Source: Paenalicyclobacillus mengziensis (GTDB lineage Bacteria; Bacillota; Bacilli; Alicyclobacillales; Alicyclobacillaceae). From it: DNA of 64,000 bases. Of the stretch, positions 1 through 8,427 are shown one piece after another; positions within the stretch are counted from its first letter, which is position 1, and each line of letters starts with the position of its first letter. The notes under the pieces are model-generated. The model worked only from the letters and a program-made list of their open reading frames with translations, was not told the origin of the DNA and made no database searches. The position numbers and the translations under genes were made by a program. Location: NCBI RefSeq assembly GCF_017298635.1, contig NZ_CP071182.1:3572001-3636000 (forward strand). Reading direction: 5' to 3'.

Positions 1-892
1 TTCGTCTAGCCTGGTCAAGCATCCCTGATGAAACATCGATGGCTGTCACATGTCCGCCCGGAAGTACACGGTCCGCCAAACCGCAATCAAACGTGAGAGC
101 GCCCGTTCCACAACCGACTTCAAGGACATTTTGGTCCGATTCTATACTTGACCAGTCGAGAAAGCTCTGCCGTAAGACAACTGCATTCGGCCAGACGATG
201 TTGCAAAGCGCATCCCAGTCTTCGATGGTATCAAATTGGTACACATACGACATCGCGATCCGCTTGGCCAGGTAACCCGACTCTTCAAGCGACTGACGAA
301 TCAAGTGAAATCGGTTGATGCCAACCTTCGTCGGCTGAATGACTCGTCCGCAGCGATGGCTTTTGATGCGAACCGAACCTCGAGCCAGCGCTGCCATCAG
401 GTAATCGTCGAGCGCGTCCGGCGTGTACGGATAATGACGTGCACCATTAAGGAAGTCCGCCTCGTATACGTGTCTGTGAAAGAACATAGGCTGTAGAAAG
501 TCGTAACCTGCAATCACAAAATACAGTTTATACAGGCTTCCGATGCCGCGTATTTCAATCCAGTCCTCAACCCGGTCTTCTGCGGTAACCAGATGATCGT
601 CCGTTGGAATGACCGCGCCACTGGTTTCATTCGCAATATAGACTGCTGTGGACATGACCGTCTCGACCAGGCACCGTCTCAGCAGTCGAGGTGAAAACGG
701 AATGTCTCCTAAATCCGTTAGAAAGTAGTGTACCTGGGCATATTTTCGGTACATCCCGTCCGTATCTGCCTGGACTCTGTCCCAAGTTGGCAGGGCCCGC
801 GCTTCAAAGTAGGTATTCATCAACAGCGGATCCATGAACACCCCTGCCTGAATAAGTGCTTTCAGTTCTTGAGTAATCTGTTCGTCTTCCAC
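1..892 (-). CDS. class I SAM-dependent methyltransferase, 3' end cut by window edge
   Basis: Reading the minus strand from a GTG at 892 gives 297 open codons that run off the left edge of the window. A GGGAGGAT ribosome site sits about 11 bases before the GTG. Near residue 257 is VLEVGCGTGALTF, the glycine-rich SAM-binding motif I of Rossmann methyltransferases, followed by HVTAIDVSSGMLDQARR, whose acidic residue would bind the SAM ribose. The roughly 250 residues before the motif match no domain I recognise, so this is a methyltransferase domain behind a long N-terminal region. Substrate is unknown. It is divergent from the small gene at 994 with about 100 bases between them. Confidence 0.75.
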   Translation of the reverse strand, partial: MEDEQITQELKALIQAGVFMDPLLMNTYFEARALPTWDRVQADTDGMYRKYAQVHYFLTDLGDIPFSPRLLRRCLVETVMSTAVYIANETSGAVIPTDDHLVTAEDRVEDWIEIRGIGSLYKLYFVIAGYDFLQPMFFHRHVYEADFLNGARHYPYTPDALDDYLMAALARGSVRIKSHRCGRVIQPTKVGINRFHLIRQSLEESGYLAKRIAMSYVYQFDTIEDWDALCNIVWPNAVVLRQSFLDWSSIESDQNVLEVGCGTGALTFDCGLADRVLPGGHVTAIDVSSGMLDQARR

Positions 893-993
893 CGATGTCT
901 TAGATCCTCCCAAAATCACATGCTACAGTACCGCGTAAAGTTCATCCGTAGATTGGCTTCCCGTGATACTATACCTAAGAGAGGTGAACCAGC

Positions 994-1317
994 GTGAGCA
1001 ACCATCCATACTTTCGTCACAACGACCGACTCTGTATCCCTTTACCTGTATTCCCCCAGCCGTTTGAGGAAATGGCTCCAACCGATCAGGAGAACATCAT
1101 CGCTGCGTGGGAATCCATTCGAGCTCGTATCCCTGATAGAATCCTCGAACTTGAACAAAAGATTCAAGGCCATCTCGAATCCATCAGCCAGACCGATGAT
1201 TGGGAACAGATTATCGCTTCGTTCAACCAAATCTCGGACATCGCAAGTCGGATTGCGGAACTCAACACGTGGCAAAGAGTTGACCCGCATGTGACAACGT
1301 TGATGGACGAAGATTAG
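994..1317 (+). CDS. hypothetical protein, 107 aa
   Basis: GTG start with a GAGAGGTGA ribosome site about 7 bases upstream. The protein is soluble, acidic and probably mostly helical (residues 30-95 are rich in E, Q, I and L and look amphipathic). It has no signal peptide, no membrane segment and no cysteine pair. I do not recognise the family. It is alone on this strand, flanked by the divergent methyltransferase and the convergent cyclophilin gene. The good ribosome site and lack of a better reading frame on the other strand support it as a real gene. Confidence 0.6.
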   Translation: MSNHPYFRHNDRLCIPLPVFPQPFEEMAPTDQENIIAAWESIRARIPDRILELEQKIQGHLESISQTDDWEQIIASFNQISDIASRIAELNTWQRVDPHVTTLMDED

Positions 1318-1401
1318 GTAAGCTGACAATTTGTTCTACCAACGTCTCGCTTGGGCACTGAAATAATCAGGTTTGGCTGCAGTAGCAGCTTGAGATACTT
1401 C

Positions 1402-1426
1402 GAGACCAGTGTATTACACTGGTCTC
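1402..1426. terminator. perfect 12-bp palindrome over the cyclophilin stop codon
   Basis: Two 12-base arms (1402-1413 and 1415-1426) are perfect reverse complements around a single central base, and the minus-strand stop codon of the cyclophilin gene lies at 1414-1416. As RNA it would fold into a long hairpin, but neither side is followed by a U run, so an ordinary intrinsic terminator is not proven. It lies between convergent genes, where a two-way terminator would be expected. Confidence 0.4.
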
Positions 1427-1959
1427 TCAACGATTTCAACGTGATCCATCCGTACTTCTGTCAACGGCTTACTTTGTTCTCCCATCGAAGAGCGACCGAC
1501 AGGTGTAGCTGCAATCTCCTTGACAGTCTCCATCCCGCTCGTCACTTTCCCAAAGACGGTATAGTTTGGTGAGCTGTTCAGGAATTTTGACTGCTCTCCG
1601 GTACAGATGAAAAACTGTGACCCGTTGGTGTTGGGACCTGCATTCGCCATTGCCACGACACCTGCTTCGTACGGGAGTGCAGGTGGCAGTTCGTCCTCAA
1701 ATCGATACCCGGGACCTCCCATCCCTGTCCCGGTTGGGTCCCCAGTCTGAATCATAAAAGACTCAATGATACGGTGAAACACGATGCCGTCGAAATAGCC
1801 ATCTCTGGCCAGGGTCACGAAATTATTGACGGTCTTCGGAGCTTCCTTCGCCAATAGAACTACTGTAAACTGACCCTTGTTGGTATCAATAACAGCCTCG
1901 TACTCTACACCAGACTGCAAATTCATCTCGGGCGGTGCGTCGTATTGCTTCTTCGCCAT
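1414..1959 (-). CDS. ppiB: cyclophilin-type peptidyl-prolyl cis-trans isomerase
   Basis: This 181-residue single-domain cyclophilin catalyses cis-trans isomerisation of X-Pro bonds and has no signal peptide, so it should act in the cytoplasm. Family hallmarks are GIVFHRIIESFMIQTGDP (catalytic FHR segment), GTGMGGPGYRFEDE, MANAGPNTNGSQFFI (active-site wall) and YTVFGKVTSGM. The length is slightly above the usual 145-170 because of a short N-terminal extension rich in charged residues. The ATG at 1959 follows an AAGGAAGGG ribosome site. The gene appears monocistronic and its stop codon lies inside a 25-base palindrome. Assignment to the family is secure; the client proteins are unknown. Confidence 0.95.
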   Translation of the reverse strand: MAKKQYDAPPEMNLQSGVEYEAVIDTNKGQFTVVLLAKEAPKTVNNFVTLARDGYFDGIVFHRIIESFMIQTGDPTGTGMGGPGYRFEDELPPALPYEAGVVAMANAGPNTNGSQFFICTGEQSKFLNSSPNYTVFGKVTSGMETVKEIAATPVGRSSMGEQSKPLTEVRMDHVEIVERPV

Positions 1960-2253
1960 TTGACCCTTCCTTTCTCAAATCAAGTGAAATAACCTTCGAG
2001 ACATACAGAGACCGCCAAGCCGGGCACATCATCTTGCAATACTGCCGAGCACGCCTGTCCCTGTGGTCGCTTTATAGTATCACAAAGAAGAAACTACTTG
2101 CCAGTTTTTGACGGGTTGAACCCGTTGGTACAGACTCCCGCAAGGCCACAGGCAAATTTACAATTCTCGCCTGCGTGACAAGGAATGGATTGCACCCCGT
2201 TGGTCGATGCTGGGAATAAATGACCATCGATTGGTAGAGACGGAGTGATATCA

Positions 2254-2931
2254 GTGAATCCGCCACAAGGAAAAAAAACCGAAAAAAAACCACTCGGTAT
2301 GCAAAACATCGGCAATCGCAGTTCAGAGAACAGCTCTCACAGCCTGGCGCGGGACACTCTTCACCATACAGAAGTGCAATGGCTCGACTCAGGCGCTGGA
2401 TCTTCGCCAAGTCCGCGACTGTTCATCGCTGCGGTCCTGCGGTCCTGGATGAGAGTGGCGGCAGTGTTCCCGCCACCGACCAAGAGTGTGCCCGAACTCG
2501 ATGCGGTTACCTTTGGACACGATGCCCTCGGCGCCATCCTTGAAGACCTGTGGGCTGCTGAGCGGTGCCTGCAACCACGGTTTGATGTGGCGTTACTCTG
2601 CACGCCACCCGCGGGCGAACGGTCACCCACTCAGGTGATTGGCGTCATGACCGGATCTGCACGTCCGCACAGCAAAGGTTTTTATATTCAGGGCTTGTCC
2701 CTTCATCCACTACTCTTTCGGGACGTCGATGCGCTCTTGTATGCTGCCGGGCTCCTGGTAGAGTCTGCCATCGACGTGAGTCTTGAAGCGGGTTTACAAG
2801 GCTGGGTCATCAGCAGTACGACCGAAGCGAATTCGCTTTTTTGGCGGAATCTTGGTTTTTCAGCGCCGTCCGGCCCCTTTGTCAAGCGCATGGGATACTT
2901 TGACCACCCGCCACTTCGGCGTCCCGGCTGA
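2254..2931 (+). CDS. GNAT-like N-acetyltransferase
   Basis: About 225 residues. The C-terminal half has the GNAT layout: a strand followed by a hydrophobic helix (GFYIQGLSLHPLLF, then the DALLYAAGLLVESAIDVSLEAG helix) and a terminal NSLFWRNLGFSA segment typical of the last strands of acetyltransferases. The canonical Q/RxxGxG/A acetyl-CoA loop is not obvious, so substrate and even activity are uncertain. The start is put at GTG 2254, preceded by GGAG eight bases away; an earlier in-frame GTG at 2245 overlaps that ribosome site. The first 45 residues are polar and low in structure. It ends about 90 bases before moeA and may be cotranscribed with it. Confidence 0.6.
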   Translation: MNPPQGKKTEKKPLGMQNIGNRSSENSSHSLARDTLHHTEVQWLDSGAGSSPSPRLFIAAVLRSWMRVAAVFPPPTKSVPELDAVTFGHDALGAILEDLWAAERCLQPRFDVALLCTPPAGERSPTQVIGVMTGSARPHSKGFYIQGLSLHPLLFRDVDALLYAAGLLVESAIDVSLEAGLQGWVISSTTEANSLFWRNLGFSAPSGPFVKRMGYFDHPPLRRPG

Positions 2932-3019
2932 TGTTTGCACAAGTGGGGTTTCCCTTTCTCGTCTCCCGGACTGGTCGGGCTTTTCCCGAAGGCTTACAAT
3001 AGATCCGGGAGGTTGGACA

Positions 3020-4237
3020 ATGGAACCGTTGATACGATTTGACGATGCCTTTACACGAATCCGAACGCACATGCCCAATTGGGGCTTTGAGACAGTGCCC
3101 GCCGAGGAAGCGTACGGTCGAATTGCTGCATCCGATGTGGAGGCAGAGATGGATGTTCCTCCATTCTCCCGCTCGATGATGGACGGGTATGCCGTCATGG
3201 CCGAAGACCTCTCACGAGGAACTACACTACAGGTGATAAGTACCGTTGCCGCCGGGCAACCCGCAAAGTCCACCATCGAGAAAGGACAGGCGGTTCGAGT
3301 CATGACCGGCGCACCTGTGCCTGAAAACGCGGCTGGCGTTGTACGGGATGAATGGTGCCAAGTCCTCGATGAGGCCAGGATTGAGGTTCTGCGAACTGTG
3401 TTCGTCGGAGAATCGATTCAATCAAAAGGTGATGATGGGAAACCGGGGCAGAAGCTGGTTGCGCAAGGGACCCGGTTCACCGAGCTCGATGTTGCCGTTC
3501 TTAAGGCCTTCGGGGTCACGCAGGTCTCTGTGTACAGGATGCCTTCCGCTGCGCTCATCATAACCGGCACTGAACTCGTTGAAGACGTGACCGACGAACT
3601 TCAGTTTGGTCAAATTTATGGGACCAACGACGCTTTGCTGAAAGGAGCACTAGAGTCTGACGGAATTTGTGTCGGCCTTGTCGAATACGTGCAGGACGAT
3701 GCTGAAAAACTGACGAACGCAGTAAAACGCGCCAGTGACGCTCATGACTTGGTCATTGTCACCGGTGGCGTCTCAGTGGGCGATTTTGACTTCACACCGT
3801 CTGCCATTGAAGGCGCAGGCAGTACTGTCCACATTCGGAAGGTTTTGATGCGACCAGGTTCGCCGTTTGTCTTTGCGACAGCCGAGAGTACAGCCCTATT
3901 CGGCTTGTCAGGCAATCCAGGTGCGTGCTTTGCACAGTTTTCTGTACTGGTACGTCCCGCTATTCGGCTCGCTTTGGGCCTAAATGACGCACCTTTTCCG
4001 CATTCCGGAATCCTCAGCCACGACATCTCCCTGAAGCCGATTAAGCATACGAGAGTACAACGGGCGAAAGTCTATGTAGAGTCCGGACAATTGCTGGTAG
4101 ACTGCCAATTGTCGCAATCATCCGGGGTCATTTCAAGTTTTGTGAGCACCGATGCCTATGTTCGTCTCGATGACTCAACCCTTAAAAACGGGACCGTAGT
4201 ACCTCTGCGGTTTGTCCGCAACCTGCCGGGCTGTTAA
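3020..4237 (+). CDS. moeA: molybdopterin molybdenumtransferase MoeA
   Basis: A 405-residue MoeA inserts molybdate into adenylylated molybdopterin, the last step of molybdenum cofactor synthesis. Features in order: the N-terminal MMDGYAV motif (residues 53-59), RVMTGAPVPENA, the MoCF-like domain with LIITGTELVED in place of the common TGDEL, VIVTGGVSVGDFDF, KVLMRPGSPFVFA and LFGLSGNPGACFAQF. The start is ATG 3020, four bases after a GGGAGGTTGG ribosome site; the frame is open further upstream but that part overlaps the preceding gene and is not MoeA-like. No other molybdenum cofactor gene is visible nearby. It would serve molybdoenzymes such as formate dehydrogenase or nitrate reductase, none of which is in the window. 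Confidence 0.93.
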   Translation: MEPLIRFDDAFTRIRTHMPNWGFETVPAEEAYGRIAASDVEAEMDVPPFSRSMMDGYAVMAEDLSRGTTLQVISTVAAGQPAKSTIEKGQAVRVMTGAPVPENAAGVVRDEWCQVLDEARIEVLRTVFVGESIQSKGDDGKPGQKLVAQGTRFTELDVAVLKAFGVTQVSVYRMPSAALIITGTELVEDVTDELQFGQIYGTNDALLKGALESDGICVGLVEYVQDDAEKLTNAVKRASDAHDLVIVTGGVSVGDFDFTPSAIEGAGSTVHIRKVLMRPGSPFVFATAESTALFGLSGNPGACFAQFSVLVRPAIRLALGLNDAPFPHSGILSHDISLKPIKHTRVQRAKVYVESGQLLVDCQLSQSSGVISSFVSTDAYVRLDDSTLKNGTVVPLRFVRNLPGC

Positions 4238-4301
4238 ACAGCTGCGGCGGATTTGGTAGACCTTCTGGCGCAATCGCCGCACCGGTACTTGCCACTTGCT
4301 C

Positions 4302-5081
4302 CTATCTCTGCTTCCGTCGCAGGGCCCGCTGGTACTGGCCGTAACGATACTCAATCAAACGCCACATCTGGAGATTCGATTTCAGACGTTTGAACAGTGG
4401 GTGACTGGGCCCTGTGTTTTGTTCAATCATCCACAGCCTCCCCTTCGAATCAAAAGCCATATCAAACCCCAGTTCCCGGTATTTCTGATAGGTGTCAAAA
4501 TGATTTGCTGCAGCTAAGGCCACATTTTTCAACAGGGTTACCTTCTGATGGACAGTTTCTCGATTCCAGCCAAACGCCTTCTTCAAGGCGGTTTCAATCT
4601 CCAACACGCTCCCTTTACTGAGCGCCACATTGGTCACGACGCTTGACTTCCCCGCAATCTTTGCTAACATCCCTGAATACTTCCATACACCCCCGGGGAC
4701 CGTTCGCTGCACCATGACCCGAACATCAAAGACGTGTCCATTGATTGTTGCCAGTTGAAGCCCTTGTTGAACAATGTACGGTTTCCCATTTTGCTGCTCA
4801 TGCACGTACCTAAAAGCGGCTTCTGAACTTGCAAACGACCTTGTCGGTAAGACGGTTTTCTTCACGAAGACCCGGTCATCTTTTGACCATACCTTCATGA
4901 TGCCAATGCCTCTGCTGCCCCCTGATGGCTTAGCGTAGATCATGCGATAGCGCCGCAGGTACGCGAGAAACGCCTCGCGGTTCATTCGACGCGTGGCTGG
5001 CAAGTACGGGCGGATTTGCTTGCTTTTCGAAAAGTGCAGCCACAACAAATACTTGCCTAACTCCGGTTTTCTTCGTTGCAC
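4302..5081 (-). CDS. YheC/YheD-type ATP-grasp spore coat-associated protein
   Basis: This 259-residue protein resembles the YheC/YheD endospore coat-associated family, which carries an ATP-grasp fold. The AKPSGGSRGIGIMKVW stretch (near residue 50) looks like the nucleotide-binding lysine and glycine-rich loop, DVRVMVQR lies in the middle, and LGFDMAFDSKGRLWMIEQN near the C terminus holds the metal-binding glutamate and asparagine of ATP-grasp enzymes. It is short for the family (often 350-450 residues), lacking the usual N-terminal region. Start GTG 5081 follows a run of six G seven bases away. It is convergent with moeA. The ligation substrate of the family is not established. Confidence 0.8.
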   Translation of the reverse strand: MQRRKPELGKYLLWLHFSKSKQIRPYLPATRRMNREAFLAYLRRYRMIYAKPSGGSRGIGIMKVWSKDDRVFVKKTVLPTRSFASSEAAFRYVHEQQNGKPYIVQQGLQLATINGHVFDVRVMVQRTVPGGVWKYSGMLAKIAGKSSVVTNVALSKGSVLEIETALKKAFGWNRETVHQKVTLLKNVALAAANHFDTYQKYRELGFDMAFDSKGRLWMIEQNTGPSHPLFKRLKSNLQMWRLIEYRYGQYQRALRRKQR

Positions 5082-5149
5082 AAAAAATCCCCCCCGTCAC
5101 GGGCCAGTGTATTCTGACCCACGCCAGGAGGGCATGACGGATGTCCGTC

Positions 5150-5446
5150 TCAGGAGCCCATCTGTCGACAACGTGCAACTTCTGCCGCCAGATGGTCACG
5201 GAACTGGACAACTGCGGTCCCAGGGTTCGTCAATTCATCTTCCGTAAACGTATGCAACCACGGTCCGCCTCGAAATGGTGCGGTATTGTGCGGCGCCACC
5301 CTGACCTCTGCCTTGGTTCCTGTGTCGTCCTGGTACACCCGCACCGTACGTACGAGAACGTTGGCGGTCTTCGCATCGATAGGCGGACTCGTAAGTTCAA
5401 TATCAGCAAGTGGGAATTTGGTGAACAACCAAGTCCACTGACCCAC
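5150..5446 (-). CDS. hypothetical protein translationally coupled to pcp
   Basis: About 98 residues, starting at GTG 5446 just after the pcp stop codon (5452-5454); the AGGTGA ending pcp serves as ribosome site. An alternative GTG at 5455 overlaps pcp. The protein is soluble with no signal peptide or cysteine cluster and has a tryptophan-rich beginning (VGQWTWLFTKFP). It reads like a small beta-rich domain but I do not recognise the family. The tight coupling suggests it is made together with the peptidase. Confidence 0.6.
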   Translation of the reverse strand: MGQWTWLFTKFPLADIELTSPPIDAKTANVLVRTVRVYQDDTGTKAEVRVAPHNTAPFRGGPWLHTFTEDELTNPGTAVVQFRDHLAAEVARCRQMGS

Positions 5447-5451
5447 AGCAC

Positions 5452-6081
5452 TCACCTCATTTCAATTGGACAGGCCACACCGACAGCGATCTCGATGGCT
5501 TGTCGGACCAAGTCCGCAGGCAAACTTGGAGCATTCTTGTGACGAACCGCCTGCTCCGGCAAGAACGGAATGTGGATAAAGCCCCCCAAAACACCACGTT
5601 CTGACCAAATCTCATCCTGTAATCGGTGCATGAGCCCGTACAGCAGGTGATTGCAGACGTACGTTCCCGCACTCCAAGATTCTTCTGCAGGAATTCCAGC
5701 TTCTCGTACTGCTTCCACGATGGCCCGCACTGGCAACGTGCTAAAGTATCCATCTGGGCCACCCGGTACGATGGGTTCCTGGACCGGTGACACGCCACGA
5801 TTATCCGGAATGCGGGCATCGCTCAAGTTCACACCGATGCGCTCCACAGACACGGCACTCCTGCCTCCTGCCTGTCCGACACAGATGACGATATCAGGAT
5901 TCACTTCATCAATAGCAGTGTACAATGTAGATATCGATTCACCAAATACCGTTGGAATCTGGCGCACGACCACCTTCGCATTCTCGGTTGTCAAACCCCC
6001 AAGTTCCTTGACGACTTCCCAGGCGGCATTGACAGGCTCATTATCGAACGGGTCAAATCCCGTAACCAATACTCTTTTCAC
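5452..6081 (-). CDS. pcp: pyrrolidone-carboxylate peptidase
   Basis: This cytoplasmic cysteine peptidase (family C15) removes N-terminal pyroglutamate from peptides. The 209 residues match the usual length. Seen in order: VLVTGFDPFDNEPVNAAWE at the start, ICVGQAGGRSAVSVERIGVN with the conserved region around the catalytic Glu, ESWSAGTYVCNHLLYGLM with the catalytic Cys, and GFIHIPFLPEQ with the catalytic His. GTG 6081 is chosen because AAAGGA lies 10 bases upstream and the homologous region begins there; the frame is open up to 6117. It is divergent from the DUF309 gene with about 64 bases between starts, so both promoters must lie in that gap. Confidence 0.93.
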   Translation of the reverse strand: MKRVLVTGFDPFDNEPVNAAWEVVKELGGLTTENAKVVVRQIPTVFGESISTLYTAIDEVNPDIVICVGQAGGRSAVSVERIGVNLSDARIPDNRGVSPVQEPIVPGGPDGYFSTLPVRAIVEAVREAGIPAEESWSAGTYVCNHLLYGLMHRLQDEIWSERGVLGGFIHIPFLPEQAVRHKNAPSLPADLVRQAIEIAVGVACPIEMR

Positions 6082-6145
6082 ATTGTTCCATTCCTTTCGT
6101 GCGAATATCGAAAACATATTGAGTTCTTGAAGAGGAGGTTGTCAC

Positions 6146-6571
6146 TTGGAAGAACGATTGGTTTCGTACATCTACTGTTTTAACGAATTAGAGGACTATT
6201 TCCTGTGCCACGAATACGGTGAGTCCTTATGGCTCGATTCGGGACGTCCTGTGATGCTCAAGGGCCTGATACAGGCGGCAGTCTGCCTTTATCACCTGCA
6301 TGGAGGAAATGCTCGCGGCGGCTGGCGAATGTGGAGCCGCGCCCGCACCTACTTGAGTGATACAAAGAACTACCAAGGTATCGACATCGAGCAACTGATA
6401 ACTGACATTGACGAAGTCTGGCAACATGTCCCTGAACAGTGGCGGCACGAGACGGTGTCCATCGCACAAGTTAAATCGCTCCAACTGCCGTCTGTGAAAA
6501 TACGGTATCTGGACCCTCAGTTGGAGACGGTTGTCCAGTCCTGGACCCTCCCGCCCCTAGAAACCGACTAA
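6146..6571 (+). CDS. DUF309 family protein
   Basis: The 141-residue protein carries the DUF309 signature: FNELEDYFLCHEYGESLW followed by a second helix GLIQAAVCLYHLHGGNARGG, as in B. subtilis YpuF-like proteins. The paired helices with conserved HE and GN residues suggest an alpha-helical hairpin, possibly metal-binding, but no function is known for the family. The start is TTG 6146, with a strong GAGGAGG ribosome site 8 bases before it. It stands alone; the next 220 bases downstream hold no recognisable gene. Confidence 0.85.
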   Translation: MEERLVSYIYCFNELEDYFLCHEYGESLWLDSGRPVMLKGLIQAAVCLYHLHGGNARGGWRMWSRARTYLSDTKNYQGIDIEQLITDIDEVWQHVPEQWRHETVSIAQVKSLQLPSVKIRYLDPQLETVVQSWTLPPLETD

Positions 6572-6793
6572 AGTCATGGCACAAATTCTACGCTCTTTCG
6601 TGGCACGAAGAAATACTTGCCAAACCCGGTATTCCGGCGAATCACTTCGTGACAACGAATTACCTAGCAAGGAATCTTCATTACTCGAATTCGCTCGAAA
6701 TAACTTGCATTGAATCGATTGCCATCATTCGAGGACATGGTTTTATCGAGTATTTGCCGAATCTTGATATTTCATCTAAGTCCCGATGAGACC
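6572..6793. other. intergenic stretch without recognisable gene
   Basis: Between the DUF309 stop and the terminator of the catabolic operon. I see no ribosome-site-supported frame, RNA motif or clear hairpin here. Confidence 0.5.
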
Positions 6794-6830
6794 AAAAGCA
6801 GGCCACTTCCAAGACGGAAGCGGGCCTGCT
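6794..6830 (-). terminator. intrinsic terminator of the catabolic operon
   Basis: On the minus strand, arms AGCAGGCC (6823-6830) and GGCCTGCT (6797-6804) close a hairpin extended by an inner CTTCC/GGAAG pairing, followed by TTTTGG. It begins 9 bases after the stop codon of the DUF35 gene, so it ends the five-gene operon. Confidence 0.8.
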
Positions 6831-6838
6831 GTTGTTCG

Positions 6839-7246
6839 TCACTTTACACGTTCAAATGCGGGCAGAGTCAACCCATCGTCGAGATACTCAAACGCCACCC
6901 TGACACGCTCTCCAATCGCAACTTCCTCACGCAGTCCTCGGATGCGAGCCATCATCCGGACGCCTTCATCGAGATCGACCAGTCCAACGACAAACGGCGC
7001 CTCCGCCGCGAACGGACCAAAGGCACGGTGAACCACAGTGTAACTGTAGATGACGCCTGTACCCGCCGCTTTCACATAGGAAACGTCGGTTGAAAAACAG
7101 TGAGGGCAGATGGAGCGTGGATAAAAGATGTACTTTTCGCAGTCATCGCAGCGCTGAATCCACAATTCGTGGCGTTGGAGCCCTTCCCAAAAAGGTGCCG
7201 AGTCACTGTCTAAAACCGGTCTCGGAAACATGTCATTCACGCCCAT
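6839..7246 (-). CDS. DUF35 zinc-ribbon/OB-fold protein, partner of the thiolase-like protein
   Basis: The 135 residues have the DUF35 layout: an N-terminal helix (APFWEGLQRHELWIQRC), a rubredoxin-like zinc ribbon CDDCEKYIFYPRSICPHC with two CxxC knuckles, then an OB fold (GTGVIYSYTVVHRAFG ... VVGLVDLDEGVRMMARI). Known members bind thiolase-like or MaoC-like proteins, for example ChsH2 of actinobacterial steroid side-chain degradation, and open or shape the acyl-CoA site. Its ATG (7246) overlaps the TGA of the thiolase-like gene, so the two are translationally coupled, which fits a stoichiometric complex. It is last in the operon. Confidence 0.88.
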   Translation of the reverse strand: MGVNDMFPRPVLDSDSAPFWEGLQRHELWIQRCDDCEKYIFYPRSICPHCFSTDVSYVKAAGTGVIYSYTVVHRAFGPFAAEAPFVVGLVDLDEGVRMMARIRGLREEVAIGERVRVAFEYLDDGLTLPAFERVK

Positions 7247-8391
7247 CAATCCCTCCCTAAAATGGCCGTTGCCGTCGACGACAACACTCCGCCCGTGCCA
7301 TTGACCAGGGCCAGTCTGGCGTTTTTCACCTGGCGTTCACCGCATTCGCCGCGCAATTGCCGTGTAGCCTCAATAAGCAGGAATATCCCATACATACCGG
7401 GATGGCAGTAAGACAGTCCACCGCCATTGGTGTTCATCGGAAAGTCTCCGCCAGGGGCTGTTCGCTGCCTACTGACAAAAGCGCCCCCTTCCCCTGGTTG
7501 GCAAAACCCGAGCGCTTCAAGTGTCAAAAGCACCGTGATGGTGAACGAATCGTAGATTTCGACCACGTCGATCTCGCTGTGCCTCACCCCCGCCATCTCA
7601 AAGGCCCTCTTTCCGGACTCACGTGCGCCCGTGACGGTTAGGTCTGGCATGTTTGAAATCGTGTTATGCGTGTGGATCTCCCCGTGTCCGAGCACCCAAA
7701 CTGGGGTCTTTCTCGCCCGCTTGGCTGCAGTTGGCGACGCAACCACGACGGCGCCCCCGCCATCCGTGACGAGACAGCAGTCGAGGAGGTGAAGCGGTTC
7801 TGCAATCAGTCGTGAAGACAGCACATCTTCAATCTCTATCGGCTGGCGCATCATGGCCTTTTCGTTCATCATCGCCCACTTGCGTGTGGCGACTGCAATC
7901 TCAGCCAGTTGTTCGGAAGTGGTCCCGTACTGGTACATGTGCCGCATGGCGGCGAGCGCATATGCCCCGACTGGCATCGGCAGACCGAACGACCGCTCGT
8001 ACTGTTCCGTCAAGGTCACGTACGGTGGAATCTTGTTCCGCAATCGGTCTGAACGCTGTGTGCTTCCGTACGTAATCAGAGCGACGTCAAACAGTCCAGC
8101 CCGGATGCCTGCCACCGCGTGGCCCAGATGCGCTTCAAACGAAGAACCGCCAATGTTGGTTCCATCTGTGTACTTCGGTTGAATCTGGAGATACTCTGCA
8201 AGCATCAGATTCGGTGCCCAAGCCCAGTTTCCTGCGGTAAACAGTGCATCCACGTCACCCTTTTCAAACCCTGCGTCAAAAAGCGCGGCCGTGGCCGCTT
8301 GGGCCTGCAACTGGAGGACTGTCTTGCCGGGTGTTTCCCCCAGGTCGGACTCTGCGACCCCGACAATCGCCGCGACACGTTCTGAAGACAT
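7246..8391 (-). CDS. thiolase-like (SCP-x/Ltp2-type) protein, candidate retro-aldolase
   Basis: The 381 residues belong to the non-decarboxylating SCP-x/lipid-transfer branch of thiolases. The position of the usual nucleophilic Cys reads NIGGSSFEAHLGHA, with Ser instead of Cys, so classical thiolysis is unlikely. EIYDSFTITVLLTLEALGFC and GGGLSYCHPGMYG carry tyrosines where thiolase-fold retro-aldolases such as Ltp2 use catalytic tyrosines (family knowledge; alignment not run). ATG 8391 is preceded by GGGAGGTG at the right distance. The gene lies between the acyl-CoA ligase and the coupled DUF35 gene. The likely job is carbon-carbon cleavage of a beta-hydroxyacyl-CoA, though lipid binding or thiolase chemistry cannot be excluded. 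Confidence 0.85.
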   Translation of the reverse strand: MSSERVAAIVGVAESDLGETPGKTVLQLQAQAATAALFDAGFEKGDVDALFTAGNWAWAPNLMLAEYLQIQPKYTDGTNIGGSSFEAHLGHAVAGIRAGLFDVALITYGSTQRSDRLRNKIPPYVTLTEQYERSFGLPMPVGAYALAAMRHMYQYGTTSEQLAEIAVATRKWAMMNEKAMMRQPIEIEDVLSSRLIAEPLHLLDCCLVTDGGGAVVVASPTAAKRARKTPVWVLGHGEIHTHNTISNMPDLTVTGARESGKRAFEMAGVRHSEIDVVEIYDSFTITVLLTLEALGFCQPGEGGAFVSRQRTAPGGDFPMNTNGGGLSYCHPGMYGIFLLIEATRQLRGECGERQVKNARLALVNGTGGVLSSTATAILGRD

Positions 8392-8427
8392 CATTTCACC
8401 TCCCACTCCCACCTGCACATCGACAAG

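Noticed and set aside
2094..2315. Minus-strand cysteine-containing frame (C-x5-C-x3-C-x5-C near its end)
   Set aside because: It overlaps the start of the GNAT gene and has no acceptable start codon near the cysteine part.
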